Assembly (NCBI GenBank): GCA_001430745.1
Contig: KQ481970.1
Location: forward strand, 15,054-28,518
From: Auxenochlorella pyrenoidosa
Taxonomy: Eukaryota > Chlorophyta > Trebouxiophyceae > Chlorellales > Chlorellaceae
Length of the DNA stretch: 13,465 nt
Direction of reading: 5' to 3'
Shown: positions 1 to 9,341 of the stretch, one piece after another
Layout of the letters: every line of letters starts with the position of its first letter
Position numbering within the stretch: position 1 is the stretch's first letter
Notes under the pieces: model-generated
What the model was told of the DNA's origin: nothing
Seen by the model: the letters and a program-made list of their open reading frames with translations, nothing else
The model's database searches: none
Translations under genes and position numbers: made by a program

Positions 1-1551
1 TGGCAGACCAGGGTTGATAGGGTGGGGTTGAAGTGGTTGGCCCCAGGTGGATGGGAATGCCCTGCTGCTCCTGCCGCTGCTGCGCACCCCAGCCCACCCC
101 TTTCGCCCCTCAGAATCGCCGCTGCCGGCGTGCCAGAGCTGCAGGCGGGCCCTTGCCTGCTCCGGCGCGGCGCCCCACTCGCGCAGCGTCTCTGCCCACT
201 CGATCAGCGACACAGCCTCCGGGAACAGCTCCTGTGGCCAGCAAGTGGGGCCGGGCGGGGGTGTGGATGCGCAGCTGCGCACAGGCAGCGGCTGGCGGGC
301 AGCACAGAGCAGTGCAGCCTGGCAGCCGCTTTACAGCGGCGGCCAGTGCCCACCGCAGCACACCCAAGCAGGCATCTAGGCAACAAGCAGCACAGACTGT
401 CGAGGCAGGGGTGCTGCAGCAAAGAAGCAGCCCAGCCCGGGTATGGCTGCCACATGTCTGTGCACAAGCAGGAACACGACCAGGCGAGGAGGAGGGCAGG
501 GAGCCCAAGCAGAGCAAGCAGGGGAGGCGCCCGTGCTTCTCTGCTTGGAGCGACCCAACGGGGTTGCCGGGCACAGCTGGGCAGTAAGAAAGCTGGGTGG
601 GGTGATCCATGGGTGAGCACCCACCTGCAGGCGCTGGCACTCCTCATCGCTGGGCCGGGACAGGCCGCCCACATCCATGTGCAGCACCGGCAAGGTGCCC
701 TCATCCAGGCCCCCGGGCAGCAGCCCCACGCCTGCGGCAACAGGAAGGGCCCACAGCTCAGGGCGTGCATCGGCTGCCGCTGTGTACAGTTCTGGAAAGG
801 TGCGCAGGAAGCAGGGGGTTGAGACGCCCCCCAGGCTGCTGCTGGGGCCTACATTTAAGCAAGCCCCGCCGCGCTCGCCCACCCCCCAGCCGCACCTTCG
901 TACTGCGCAGGCTGCAGCGAAACGGGCGGCCGTGGCACCTCCAGCCCCGGGTTGCCCGAGGCGGCACGCACAAAAGCGCGGCTGCAGGGGCGGCAGGGGC
1001 CAAGGTGTGGACGAGGCCTGATATGCGGGCTGGCATGGCTGGCAGATGACAACTGCAAACAGCGCGCAGGCCTGGCACGGCGAGGGGCACACCGTGCAGG
1101 CCGGCCAGCACCACGTGGCAGATTCCTGGGAGCTCAAACTCGCGCACTGGCCTGCCACGCGCCCTGGCCTGCCTGAAGGTCGTCTTGCCGCCGCCCTGGT
1201 CGCCCTTGAGGCAGTAGGCATCCCCCGCCCGCATCTCCGCAGCCAGCAGCGCCGCCAGCCGCCCGGTCGCCTCCTCCGAGGTGGACAGCAGGGAGAACTG
1301 CTTGCCTGCATGGAGCGACAACAGACCGCATGCTGACACGCCGGGTGTCATTGCGTGGTGCACACAAAACACTGGATGATGAAGGTGGCAGGCGTGGCCC
1401 ACCGCCGCCTGCGGCAAGGCGGCCGCAGCTCACCGGTGAACTGCTCTGGCAGGGCGCTGGACCGCACCACCAGAGACGTGCGGCGTGCGCACGATCGCCG
1501 GGGCAGCTGCGCGGCCCGGACAACGGGCAGTGACATGGTTGCTGCGGCCAT
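1..1551 (-). CDS. tsaE: TsaE-type tRNA threonylcarbamoyladenosine ATPase, organelle-targeted (3' end outside window)
   Basis: TsaE is the P-loop ATPase that works with TsaB and TsaD in bacterial-type t6A37 synthesis on ANN-decoding tRNAs. Exons read 1551-1434, 1305-1173, 981-896, 791-625 and 231 to beyond base 1; phases agree at every junction. Residues 1-40 are rich in Ala, Ser and Arg with almost no acidic residues, like a plastid or mitochondrial transit peptide. The P-loop GDQGGGKTTF is at 74-83. HMDVGGL (150-156) sits where the family has HFDLYRL, and ELFPEAVSLIEW (169-180) is the conserved C-terminal motif with Glu179 and Trp180. Intron 2 is GC-AG (CAG|GC at 1172); splicing there restores KTTFSRAFVRAA. 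Oddities: the family SPTF motif reads RPPV (101-104), and about 36 residues lie between it and the HxD motif. Exon 5 stays open to base 1, but CAG|GCAAGG at 159-151 could end it earlier. Start: first ATG of its frame. Family call is strong; organelle choice is inference. Confidence 0.85.
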
Positions 1552-2341
1552 CCTGAATACGAAAAGATCAGGAGGGGGCCAGGCGACAAAGTGTTCTAGA
1601 GGAGCTCACGGCTGGTTGAGCGGCTCGCACAGGCTCCAGGTTTGCGTGGGCGGTGGTAGCACTTGATGCCAGCCGCCACGTCAGCGGTGGCAGCGGCGGC
1701 CATCTGCACTGGCGAAGACAGCCCTTCCCTTCGAAAGGCCACCAGTGAGGCGCAAAACCCATGACCTCCACATCTTGATCCCACCTAATCTCCTGCAAGA
1801 GAAGCCTGGTGCATGAAGCGTAGCAAATGCGGCAGCTGACAGCCAGCGTTGACGTCGGGCAAGCGCCAACCTGCTGCAGGGCGGGGCTGAGCAGTTAAGT
1901 GCAGTTGTTGCAGGGCTGGTAGATTGGCGTGCCTCCGCAGTCAGTCACCAGCAGCGGCAGCTGTAAGCCGGCTGCCAGGGTAGCATAAAGACAGTGTTGT
2001 TGGCCTTGCCAAGCAGTCAGTGATCAGCTGTTCTGCTGGGGTGGCAAAGTTGGCGATGCTGTCTGGAAAACAGCTCTGCTCGCAGCCAGCTGCAGCCGCC
2101 AAACAGAAGCCACTCTGAGGGTGATACCGAACAGCACGCCTAAGCCAACATGCTGTGCCTGCTGTGTTGCAAGAGAATCAATCGCAGACTGGTGGCTGGG
2201 TTCACTACTAGTGCCTTGGGTGGCGATGCTGCACACCTGTGTTACTATTGTACAGGGTTGAACCACGAGAAGTGTAAGATGGCATGAGCCGGCTAGCGCA
2301 GCCGGGAAGAGGGGTTGGAGATGGTGTTGGGTTTGTGGTGG

Positions 2342-2383
2342 TGGGGGTGAGGTGGGGTGGGGTGGGGGTGGGGGCTGGGGGGG
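2342..2383 (+). repeat. G-rich tract with G-quadruplex potential
   Basis: Runs of three or more G separated mostly by single T, C or A bases. At least six runs fall within about 42 bases, enough to meet the usual four-run definition of a potential G-quadruplex on the plus strand. It lies between two divergent genes, about 0.8 kb from the TsaE-like start and 1.4 kb from the protease start. Confidence 0.7.
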
Positions 2384-2431
2384 CCCGAATGCCAAAATCG
2401 GCCGAGCGCCAATCCTTGATGAGCCTGCCTA

Positions 2432-2457
2432 GGGCAGCATGCTATAGCGTGCTGCCT
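2432..2457. repeat. Inverted repeat, 13-base arms without loop
   Basis: The arms 2432-2444 and 2445-2457 pair over 13 positions, including two G-U pairs, around a central CTATAG. As DNA it is an imperfect palindrome; as RNA it could form a cruciform-like stem. First of several inverted repeats in the next 400 bases. Confidence 0.6.
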
Positions 2458-2517
2458 AGCGCTGCCAGGTGCGTGCTTGCGCGCCCTCTTAATCGGGCTT
2501 AAAGCCTGTCTAAGCAA

Positions 2518-2545
2518 GGCTTCAAGCATGAAGCCCAGCTTCATG
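2518..2545. repeat. Two overlapping, mutually exclusive hairpins
   Basis: Arms GGCTTCA (2518-2524) and TGAAGCC (2529-2535) form a 7-bp stem with a 4-base loop. Arms CATGAAGC (2527-2534) and GCTTCATG (2538-2545) form an 8-bp stem with a 3-base loop. They share 2527-2535, so only one can form at a time. No gene or T-run terminator is next to them; function unknown. Confidence 0.55.
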
Positions 2546-2584
2546 ACGCGCAACCCCGCGTTCAGGCACCGGCAGCACCCCGCA

Positions 2585-2603
2585 ATGCCTGCAGAGCAGG
2601 CAT
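2585..2603. repeat. 8-bp inverted repeat, 3-base loop
   Basis: ATGCCTGC (2585-2592) and GCAGGCAT (2596-2603) are perfect complements around AGA. A further 7-bp pair, CCCGCAG (2622-2628) and CTGCGGG (2638-2644), follows directly. Both lie in the intergenic inverted-repeat cluster. Confidence 0.55.
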
Positions 2604-2782
2604 GGTGATGTGGGGCACTGGCCCGCAGAGATGCCGCCTGCGGGGACGTGTCGCTCAGAGCAGAGGGTGGTCACGCGCCCCTTTTGCTTGTGGCGTCTTA
2701 GAGTGCAGAAGAGCTGCATGCCCAGCTTGCCATGACGCTGGCTGCTAGCTGCACGCAAACAACAGTAGCCGCAGCGCCACCT

Positions 2783-2817
2783 AGAGCCCAGCGCTGGGCT
2801 CTGGTGCTAGCGCTAGC
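2783..2817. repeat. 20-bp perfect palindrome followed by 12-bp palindrome
   Basis: Bases 2783-2802 form a perfect palindrome centred on the GC at 2792/2793. Three bases later, 2806-2817 (GCTAGCGCTAGC) is a second perfect palindrome made of two GCTAGC units. These are the longest exact inverted repeats I found in the window and they close the cluster that starts at 2432. Confidence 0.65.
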
Positions 2818-3597
2818 GGTTTCTTCAACCCACGCCAAAGGCGTACCTTTCCTTTCCTAGCTGCAGGCTGCTGGCCAGTACACATTGCAGCGGGGCAAGC
2901 TGCTGGTAGCAGCCCGGCCTGAGGCCTTGGATGCAGCTCCATCCTGCAAAGTACCCGTCATGGCTGATCGGCATGCCCGTCACTCCAGTCAGTGCACGAC
3001 CTGCGGATATGGGCAGGGCGCCCCCAGCCACTTGCCGACAGCTCTGGTGCTTGCCATGGGGCACTCGTGAATGCATTTGCTGCCTGGTTGCCGCAGCCAT
3101 TGGCGCCAAGCAGGCAATGCGCCAAATGACACATCACTGCTGATGTCAAATTTGAGGTCTGGGGCGCAGCTCCTGCCTGCGCACTGTCTGACCTCAGGAC
3201 GCTCATGCGACAGGACCTGGGGCCAGCGGCCACCGTGGTGGAACTTCCCCTACACTTCCCTGGCTTCGTCAGCATCCACTACAGAGCTCGATTGCAGACA
3301 TAAAAAGCTCTGACTGGTTGGATTTGCTGCTCAACAACGATTGAAAGCCTGCCGACAGGCTGCCTTGCCCCGCGCGGTCAACAGGAGGAGGGCAAAGTGT
3401 GCCGCAACGCACGCAAACGGCGCGACCCCAGGCATCCACAGCCCTCTCCTGGTTAGTTTCGATGTGTATACTTGTTTTACATCCTTGTGTTTTGCACTAG
3501 GCAGCGCTGTGTGCTGCATCCGCAGTATGGCCTTTCCTGTCTGGCGCTCAGTGCACGTATATTCTTCTTCGGGCTCTCATCAATTGAGCGGACGCTC

Positions 3598-3606
3598 ATA
3601 AATATG
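3598..3606 (+). promoter_or_regulatory. TATA-like candidate for the protease gene
   Basis: ATAAATATG stands out as A/T-only sequence in GC-rich surroundings, 151 bases upstream of the protease start codon. That position fits a core promoter with a 5' UTR of roughly 120 bases. A second A/T stretch, TATATT, is at 3558-3563. This is inferred from composition and position only. Confidence 0.3.
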
Positions 3607-3756
3607 CATGACTGCGCTGGGCCTTCCCCAGGGTGGCCCTGCTCTTGAAAGTCGGACGCAAGTCGCGCTTAAGGACGCTGTATTCTTTGCCCTGCACTGC
3701 GGAGATGTCGTTTGTTGCTCCTCCCACATCCTACAGACTAATCGGCGCCTGCCGCC

Positions 3757-6700
3757 ATGCTCCCACCCCGCCTGCACACCCTCGCGGCAATGGTCGCCGC
3801 CGCCACGGTGTTGCTACTGTCTGCGCCCGCCACCGCTGCCCCCCCAGACTGCAACTGCCAGGCTGTGACCCTGGCCGGACCGCCTGTTTGCGGGGCAAAC
3901 GGCATCACCTACATGTCTCGCTGTATCGCACTGTGCCAGGGCGTCGTAATCGCCGCGGATGGCAGCTGCGCTGCCCAGGGGGCGGGCGGCAGCGCCGCCG
4001 CGCCCGGCCTTGCGCGAGCCGCTGCTGCCGCCGACTTCTCCGCCTCTCCCCACCTGGTCAAGAGCGGCACCGTCGAGCCCAAGTCTCTCAACCGCTTCAA
4101 GCACGAGGGCTTCACCTTTGCCGGCAAGCTCCGCCTGCTGGGCGGCAAGAATGTCAAGGAGCAGACGGTCGCCAACGGCACCGGCATCTCTGGGTGAGCA
4201 CCGCATGCATGCCGCAGCAAGGAGCAACATGGCCGGCTGGGTCCCAAGCCGAATCATAATAAGAGTGGGGCAGGGCAACGCATGCATGCATGCATTCTAA
4301 GCATCTGCTTGCGTGCAGCTCCTGCCTCTGCTGTCCACGACCCCCCAACGAAGGCGCGTTGCTCACGGGCCAGGATGCCCCTCAAATGCAGCACAATCAT
4401 CTCCACGCAAGTGTGTTTTCGATGCCTTGCAGCATGGCTGGCGGCGGCGCCGTGTACGCTGCCCGCGTGACCAACGCTGGAGAGCTCTATCTGCGCCGCG
4501 AGGCCGGCGGCCCCCCCCGCGGCCCTCCCTCCCTGCCCGCCATGGCCGCCGCCCTGCAGGGGCAGCGCAAGCCCCAGGGCAGCCGCCGCCTGATGGACAT
4601 CAACGGCCCCGACGACCGCACGGAGGTGGACAGCCACGAGACGCCCTACACCGCCGTGGGATTCCTGCGCACGGGCTTGCCCCTCGGCTCCTACGGCTCC
4701 TACAGCATGTGCTCCGCCTCCCAGATCAGCAAGCGCACCGTGCTGACGGCAGGCAAGGCCCGCGGTGGTGGTGCAGCCGGGGGCGGGGGTGGGGAACGGG
4801 CGCCGATGGGCCCAGGCGCTGGGCGCAGGGCGCGGGCCTGTATGGCGAGCTCGCGAGCCCAACCAGCTGCCTTGTGGCAGCTGCCCGCTGCCCGCGCTTG
4901 CGACCGCTGCAGAATGGCAGTGCATGCGTGTGCTTTAGCCGATGCTGCAGGAAACCTGCTCATGGCGCAGGCGCTCCGGCTCAGAGTGTGTGCTAGTCGC
5001 CTCGCATTCATGCCTGATCCCACCTTGCTTCCTGGGTGCCCTTGCATTGCAACCCCCACATGCAGGTCACTGTGTTTATGACACCGAAAAGAGGTGCGGA
5101 TGTGCTCGCACTTCAGGGGCGCTGCAACCTGAAGCCCATGCCTGCAGAGCAATGGGGTGACCATTCATGCATCACCGGTGCACACTTGTGGACTGCCTTT
5201 CTGGTGAACAGCTGTGCTGTGACAAGCTTCGTACATCTGCTGGCTGTCAGATCCCAGCGTCGCAGTTGCCTTCCCCTTCTTTGTGTCACTGCCCCCCTGG
5301 CCACCCCATCATCAACCCCGTGTGCTGCAGGACTTTCTACAGCGACATTCTGTACTGGCCCAACCGCAATGGAGGTAGGTGGGCTGGGCTGTTGCCAACT
5401 GATCAGTGGCTCATGGGGAAGGCAGCGAGGGTGTGGCTCCATGGCGCTATGCAAATGTGTTTGCGTCGCTGTAAGCACCTCAGTGTGGCACTCAGCCTGA
5501 AGTAAGCCTACATGCGCTTGCCCTTGACAATGCAGGCGGCTGGCACTGCCACGGCTTCAGCTGCTATGGTGAACAGGCTTACGGCGCCTGGCATGTGACC
5601 ACCTGGTTTGCCAAGTGAGTGCACTTTTTGCCTGCAACAACCGATGGGTGCCGGTGCAATGGGGGCGGTCAGCTTTGTGCCGCGAATGTCAACCATTTAG
5701 TCTGCACTCAGTTGCAGCATGCCACTTTGCTGCCCTGCAGCGCCCCGTCTCCTGGACCCAGCCGTCCCTTGAACGAGTTTGTGTTCGACATTGCAAGTGC
5801 GCGGGCTCTTCGAGGGTCCTGCATGGGGTGGCAACTGCACAAAACCAGCAGACTGCCGGCTTCCTTTTGCAGCACCGCAGGTGCCATTGCTGCACGGAAT
5901 GCGCGCTCAGATTGCATCACGCGGTTGATCCCCAAGGGTTCTTGGGCTCACCGCCTGGTCCCCCAACGTTCTAGTAATGGCCCGTCCTCCCGCCGCCTTT
6001 CTCTGCAGTCATCACCGTGGGAGAGGACCTGGACCGCTTTGGCTGGTTTGGCATCGGGTGGGACTGCAACAACAGGGCGTACAGCGTGCGCACCGCAGGC
6101 TACCCGGGTGGGTTGATGGGCGCTGGACGAAACGGGAGCGAGGGTTTGTGTGGCAGCGCCCCGTTGCACACACGCTGCAATGATGCACGAGGCCGCCACC
6201 AGCTATCGGGACTAGAGGCCTCCCCAGGGTGTGCCACCGACCCTGCTGTTGGTCTTCTTGCAGGGGACAGGACTGGAGGTGACAGGATGTTCACCACCAC
6301 AGGTGAAGGCCTGGCCGCTGCTGTGCTACCCCTGTGGGCATCTCGTCGGCGAGGCTGCTGACCAGCTGGCTTGCAGACCCTCAGCGGCTGCAGTGAGCAG
6401 CAAGGATGCAACCCCCCGTGCCCAGCCACATGCTCTTCAGCATGCTGCGCGATTGCGATCTCCTGTCCCACAGCCGTGGCATGCAAGTCCGCTACAGCCG
6501 GCGCAGCGTTTAAGCAGCGTTGTCATGCATACCCTGCACAGCCAGCACTGGCGGCTTGAGCCTGCAGGCTGTGCCGGCTGCATGGCTCTCATCCTCGCTT
6601 GGCGTCAAGGCGGTGCCCCCCAGCCTGAAAGCGTGGCCGCATGCGCCTGCACCCCGCGCAGGCACCACCAGCACCTACAGCGCGTGCGGTACCAGCGCCT

Positions 6701-8546
6701 GGACTGTGTCTCCCAACCTAATCAACTCCGACCTGGACACTGCGGGAGGACAGGTGCGCTCACGCTCACTTGCATGCGGCTGTCATGGCGGTGTATGCAG
6801 CGCACACGGTGCTGAGCGTCACCTGGGAGCAGAGGGGGATGTCTTTCCTGGGCCTGCTCAAAGCCCGTGCCCGCTCTGCCAGGTGGGCTCTAGGCAGCAT
6901 GCTGCGAGGCACTCAAGGTGCTCCCTCCAGGACCCATGCCTGCCCGGCTCCAGCAGCGCACCAGCTGGCCGCCCTGTGCTCCACCTCTCGCAGTCTGGCT
7001 CTGGCATCTGGGAGTCGAACAACATCATCCGCGCATGGCACGTGGCTTCCGGCAACACCCACCGAGCCGTCACCCGCGAGCTGTACGATGTGATCTACCC
7101 GTGAGCTTGGCGGCCGGCCCAGCCCCTGACCAGCCTGCCAACACAAGCTGCACTGATGGTTCTCTCCCTTTGCGTTCTTGCGTCTGTGCGTGAGCCTGGG
7201 CCAGCGAGCCGCTCAGTGTGACACGGAATCGCCCTGCCCGGCATGCCCGCGTGCGGCGCCTGTGCAGGCACATCAACCCCACCGTCCCTCCTCGCAACTG
7301 GGCCTTCAACATCCGCACCTCCTACGGCAAGTGCATCCACCCCTATGGCGGGACTGGCACCACCGACAACCTTGGGCTGGTGCTGTACGAAGTGAGCTCC
7401 ATGGCAGGCTGCACTCAATCGGTGTAAACCAATACCATCCCACTTTGAGGTGTCCTCGTCGCGGGCTTCGGCCCCCCGTTCAGCACGCCGGCCATGCCTG
7501 CCCTCGGCCCGGGCAACCCACCTGTGTGCGTGCATGCTCCACAGCTAGCTGCAGCGCTACATGCGTCTGCATGCTGCTGTGATAGGATGTCGCCACACCA
7601 GTGCAACGCCAGCTGGAGCTGTTCGTGCCCACTTTATATAATGCACATACACGCACACACTGCCACCACCCTGCGCCCCGCCATCCCACCCTGCTGCCGC
7701 AGGGCTGCTCCCACCAGTTCAAGTGGTTGAGCAACGGGGCCATCCAATATGTGCCCACCGGCAAGTGCCTGCACCCAAAGGAGGGCAGCGTGTCCTACCT
7801 GAACCAGGCAAGTGGGCGGGGCAGCCCCAGCGGCCTCAGTTGCAGGGCAGACTCGCTGGCCTGGCGGCGCCTGTGAAGTGCCAGCTGCAGCCAAAACACA
7901 TGGCGGGCGCCAGCGCAGGTCGGCCGGCTCCGCATTGACTGCCAGTCCAGCATCGGACCATTCGCACTGCTGACATTGAGCCACCTCTCTTTAACCACCA
8001 GTCAGCCACCTGTCCGACGAGCTCACTTGCACGCACCTCTCCCCCTGCGTGCGCAGCCGGTGGTGCTGTTTGGCGATTGCAATGCCGAGGGCCGCCCTGA
8101 GCTGCGCTGGGAGTTCCTCAACAACGGGCAGATCCGGCACGTTCAGTCGGGCTGGTGCCTACACTCCAAGGACGCCAGGAACGCAAACGACAAGTGAGCA
8201 GGGGCGACAGCTGGCTGCAGCAAGCAGCAGCAGGCTCTGCTGCTACTAAGCCAGTCATCAGCCGCCTGCCCCGGCCAGGCCTCTTGCCTGCATTCGGGGT
8301 CTGCCGGAGGCTGTCGGGCCGCGACGCCACAGTGCATGCTTGCTGGCCTGTGGTGACCGCATGCCCGGCCACACGTGCGCAGTCTAGCTGTGTGACATGC
8401 CTGCTGCCTGTGCTGCACCATCAACCCTCCACCTTGCTGTGTGCCCCCCGCCCCCTACCCCCACCCCACCCCAAAGCCCGCTGGTCTTCTGGAACACCTG
8501 CACCCGCGAGCCCCAGTGCACCTTTGACTACATGCTGGCCAAGTGA
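3757..8546 (+). CDS. Secreted Kazal-domain / V8-like serine endopeptidase with C-terminal trefoil-like repeats
   Basis: Fourteen exons: 3757-4193, 4433-4752, 5066-5093, 5331-5374, 5536-5614, 5741-5796, 6009-6107, 6264-6302, 6662-6753, 6994-7100, 7268-7391, 7703-7807, 8057-8193, 8477-8546. They join in phase to 1737 nt, 578 residues plus TGA. Residues 1-28 are a signal peptide. A Kazal-type domain follows, with Cys 32, 34, 45, 56, 60, 71 and the core VCGANGITYMSRC. Residues 72-198 resemble a propeptide ending in Arg-Arg. The protease domain begins near DINGPDDRTEV; its triad is His254 (VLTAGHC), Asp319 (FVFDIAIITV) and Ser399 (GGQSGSG), as in V8/glutamyl endopeptidases. From about 450 come three 40-45 residue repeats, each opening G-[K/W]-C-[I/L]-H, consistent with a beta-trefoil but lacking the ricin QxW motif. 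Introns 2 and 12 are GC-AG. The start has a good context (GCCGCCATG). Exon 2 could begin in frame at 4319, adding 38 residues. Secretion is inferred; substrate specificity is unknown. Confidence 0.85.
4280..4295. repeat. (GCAT)4 microsatellite in protease intron 1
   Basis: Four tandem GCAT units, self-complementary, within intron 1 of the protease gene (4194-4432). Confidence 0.8.
8444..8473 (+). repeat. C-rich tract before the last protease exon
   Basis: Runs of C separated by single G, A or TA lead directly into the acceptor CCCCAAAG at 8476. Other acceptors in the window mostly end in GCAG; this one ends in AAAG, so the long pyrimidine tract may compensate. The opposite strand has G-quadruplex potential. 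Confidence 0.6.
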
Positions 8547-8895
8547 TCGAGGCAAGGGCGTGCACCCAGATGAAGGGCTCCAGCGGCAAGCACCGCGGAG
8601 ACCGTCCTTCCGGATCATTCCCCGCGGCCTGGCGGGCACAGCTGTGCTGCGCCAGCTGCCAGCGATGAGGATGCACTCTAAGTACAGCGCACTGCCTGGC
8701 GAACGAAAAAACAGCCTGCCCCTGATCCGACTCTGGGTTTTGAGGCAGTTTTCTTCCAGCACACGACAGGCTGCCCAATCCCGAGCCTGCTCAGCTGAGG
8801 GGTGTTTGCATCCCCTTTCATTCCCCAAACTTTTTTGAACCCTGGACTCCCCCTTTTGAGTGGCCCCTGCTAACACTGTGATTTTCCACCTTAAG

Positions 8896-8924
8896 CCCCC
8901 CCACCCCACCCCACCCCACCCCCC
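8896..8924 (-). repeat. Tandem CCCCA tract (GGGGT on minus strand)
   Basis: About four CCCCA units between longer C runs. The minus strand reads as repeated GGGGT, a strong potential G-quadruplex, between two convergent genes. Confidence 0.7.
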
Positions 8925-9022
8925 GGGGACCCCTTTGCGAACAACGCCCACATGAGGTCTTCGTGCCAGCTGTCGAGCTTTGAGCTTTGAGCTGCTCGAT
9001 GCCTGCTGTCAGCTGCGAAAGC

Positions 9023-9027
9023 TGTAA
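9023..9027 (+). terminator. TGTAA poly(A) signal candidate for the protease gene
   Basis: TGTAA is the usual polyadenylation signal in chlorophyte nuclear genes. This copy is 477 bases after the protease stop codon, giving a 3' UTR of about 490 bases; a second copy is at 9202-9206. A 5-base motif occurs easily by chance, so this is tentative. Confidence 0.35.
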
Positions 9028-9341
9028 GCCTGTGAGTGTCAGCGCATGCAGAGGCATGCGGTGCGCATGCAGCAATGGCAACGCAGCCATGGCAGGGCAG
9101 GAAAAGCAGGGCCTTCCCGCTAGCAGGATTGAGCAATCAGAGGCCTGCATCACGGCTTCGATTGCACATCAAGACTGTAGATCTCCCACTTTGTCACAAC
9201 ATGTAAAAGGAAGAGAGCCGGTTCGGTCAATTCCAGGCACACAAGTCTCGACCCATGGCAGGTACAGCGTGCAAGTACGTAGGCCGGCCAGGCTCCAGCA
9301 TGCCGCACGGCAAGAGTGCAGGCAGCGTGACGTGGCCTCAG

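Larger units (their letters stand above)
1552..3756. other. Intergenic region between divergent genes
   Basis: This 2.2 kb separates the 5' ends of the TsaE-like gene (leftward) and the secreted protease gene (rightward), so it should hold both promoters and 5' UTRs. I find no protein family signature in any frame, no tRNA and no transposase. The open frames here are short and mutually overlapping. Visible structure is a G-rich tract (2342-2383), a group of short inverted repeats (2432-2817) and A/T-rich TATA-like stretches near 3558 and 3598. A short unrecognised or non-coding gene cannot be excluded. Confidence 0.6.
8547..9341. other. Convergent intergenic region (3' ends face each other)
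   Basis: The protease gene ends at 8546 and the ABC transporter ends at 9342 on the other strand, so these 795 bases should hold both 3' UTRs. No gene family is recognisable in any frame. It contains a C-rich tract at 8896-8924 and TGTAA motifs on the plus strand at 9023 and 9202. I found no TGTAA on the minus strand for the transporter. Confidence 0.6.

Noticed and set aside
22..822. Plus-strand open frame of 266 codons
   Set aside because: It is the shadow of TsaE-like exons 4 and 5 on the minus strand, with no recognisable domain.
896..981. Frameshift in TsaE-like exon 3 to explain the missing SPTF
   Set aside because: The motif aligns without a gap (VPRPPVSLQ against VPSPTFLLQ) and downstream phases hold, so substitutions explain it better.
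4319..4432. Earlier acceptor for protease exon 2, adding 38 in-frame residues
   Set aside because: The added residues are an irregular Cys/Pro-rich mix unlike the flanking propeptide. The acceptor before 4433 gives a smooth join, but transcripts are needed to settle it.
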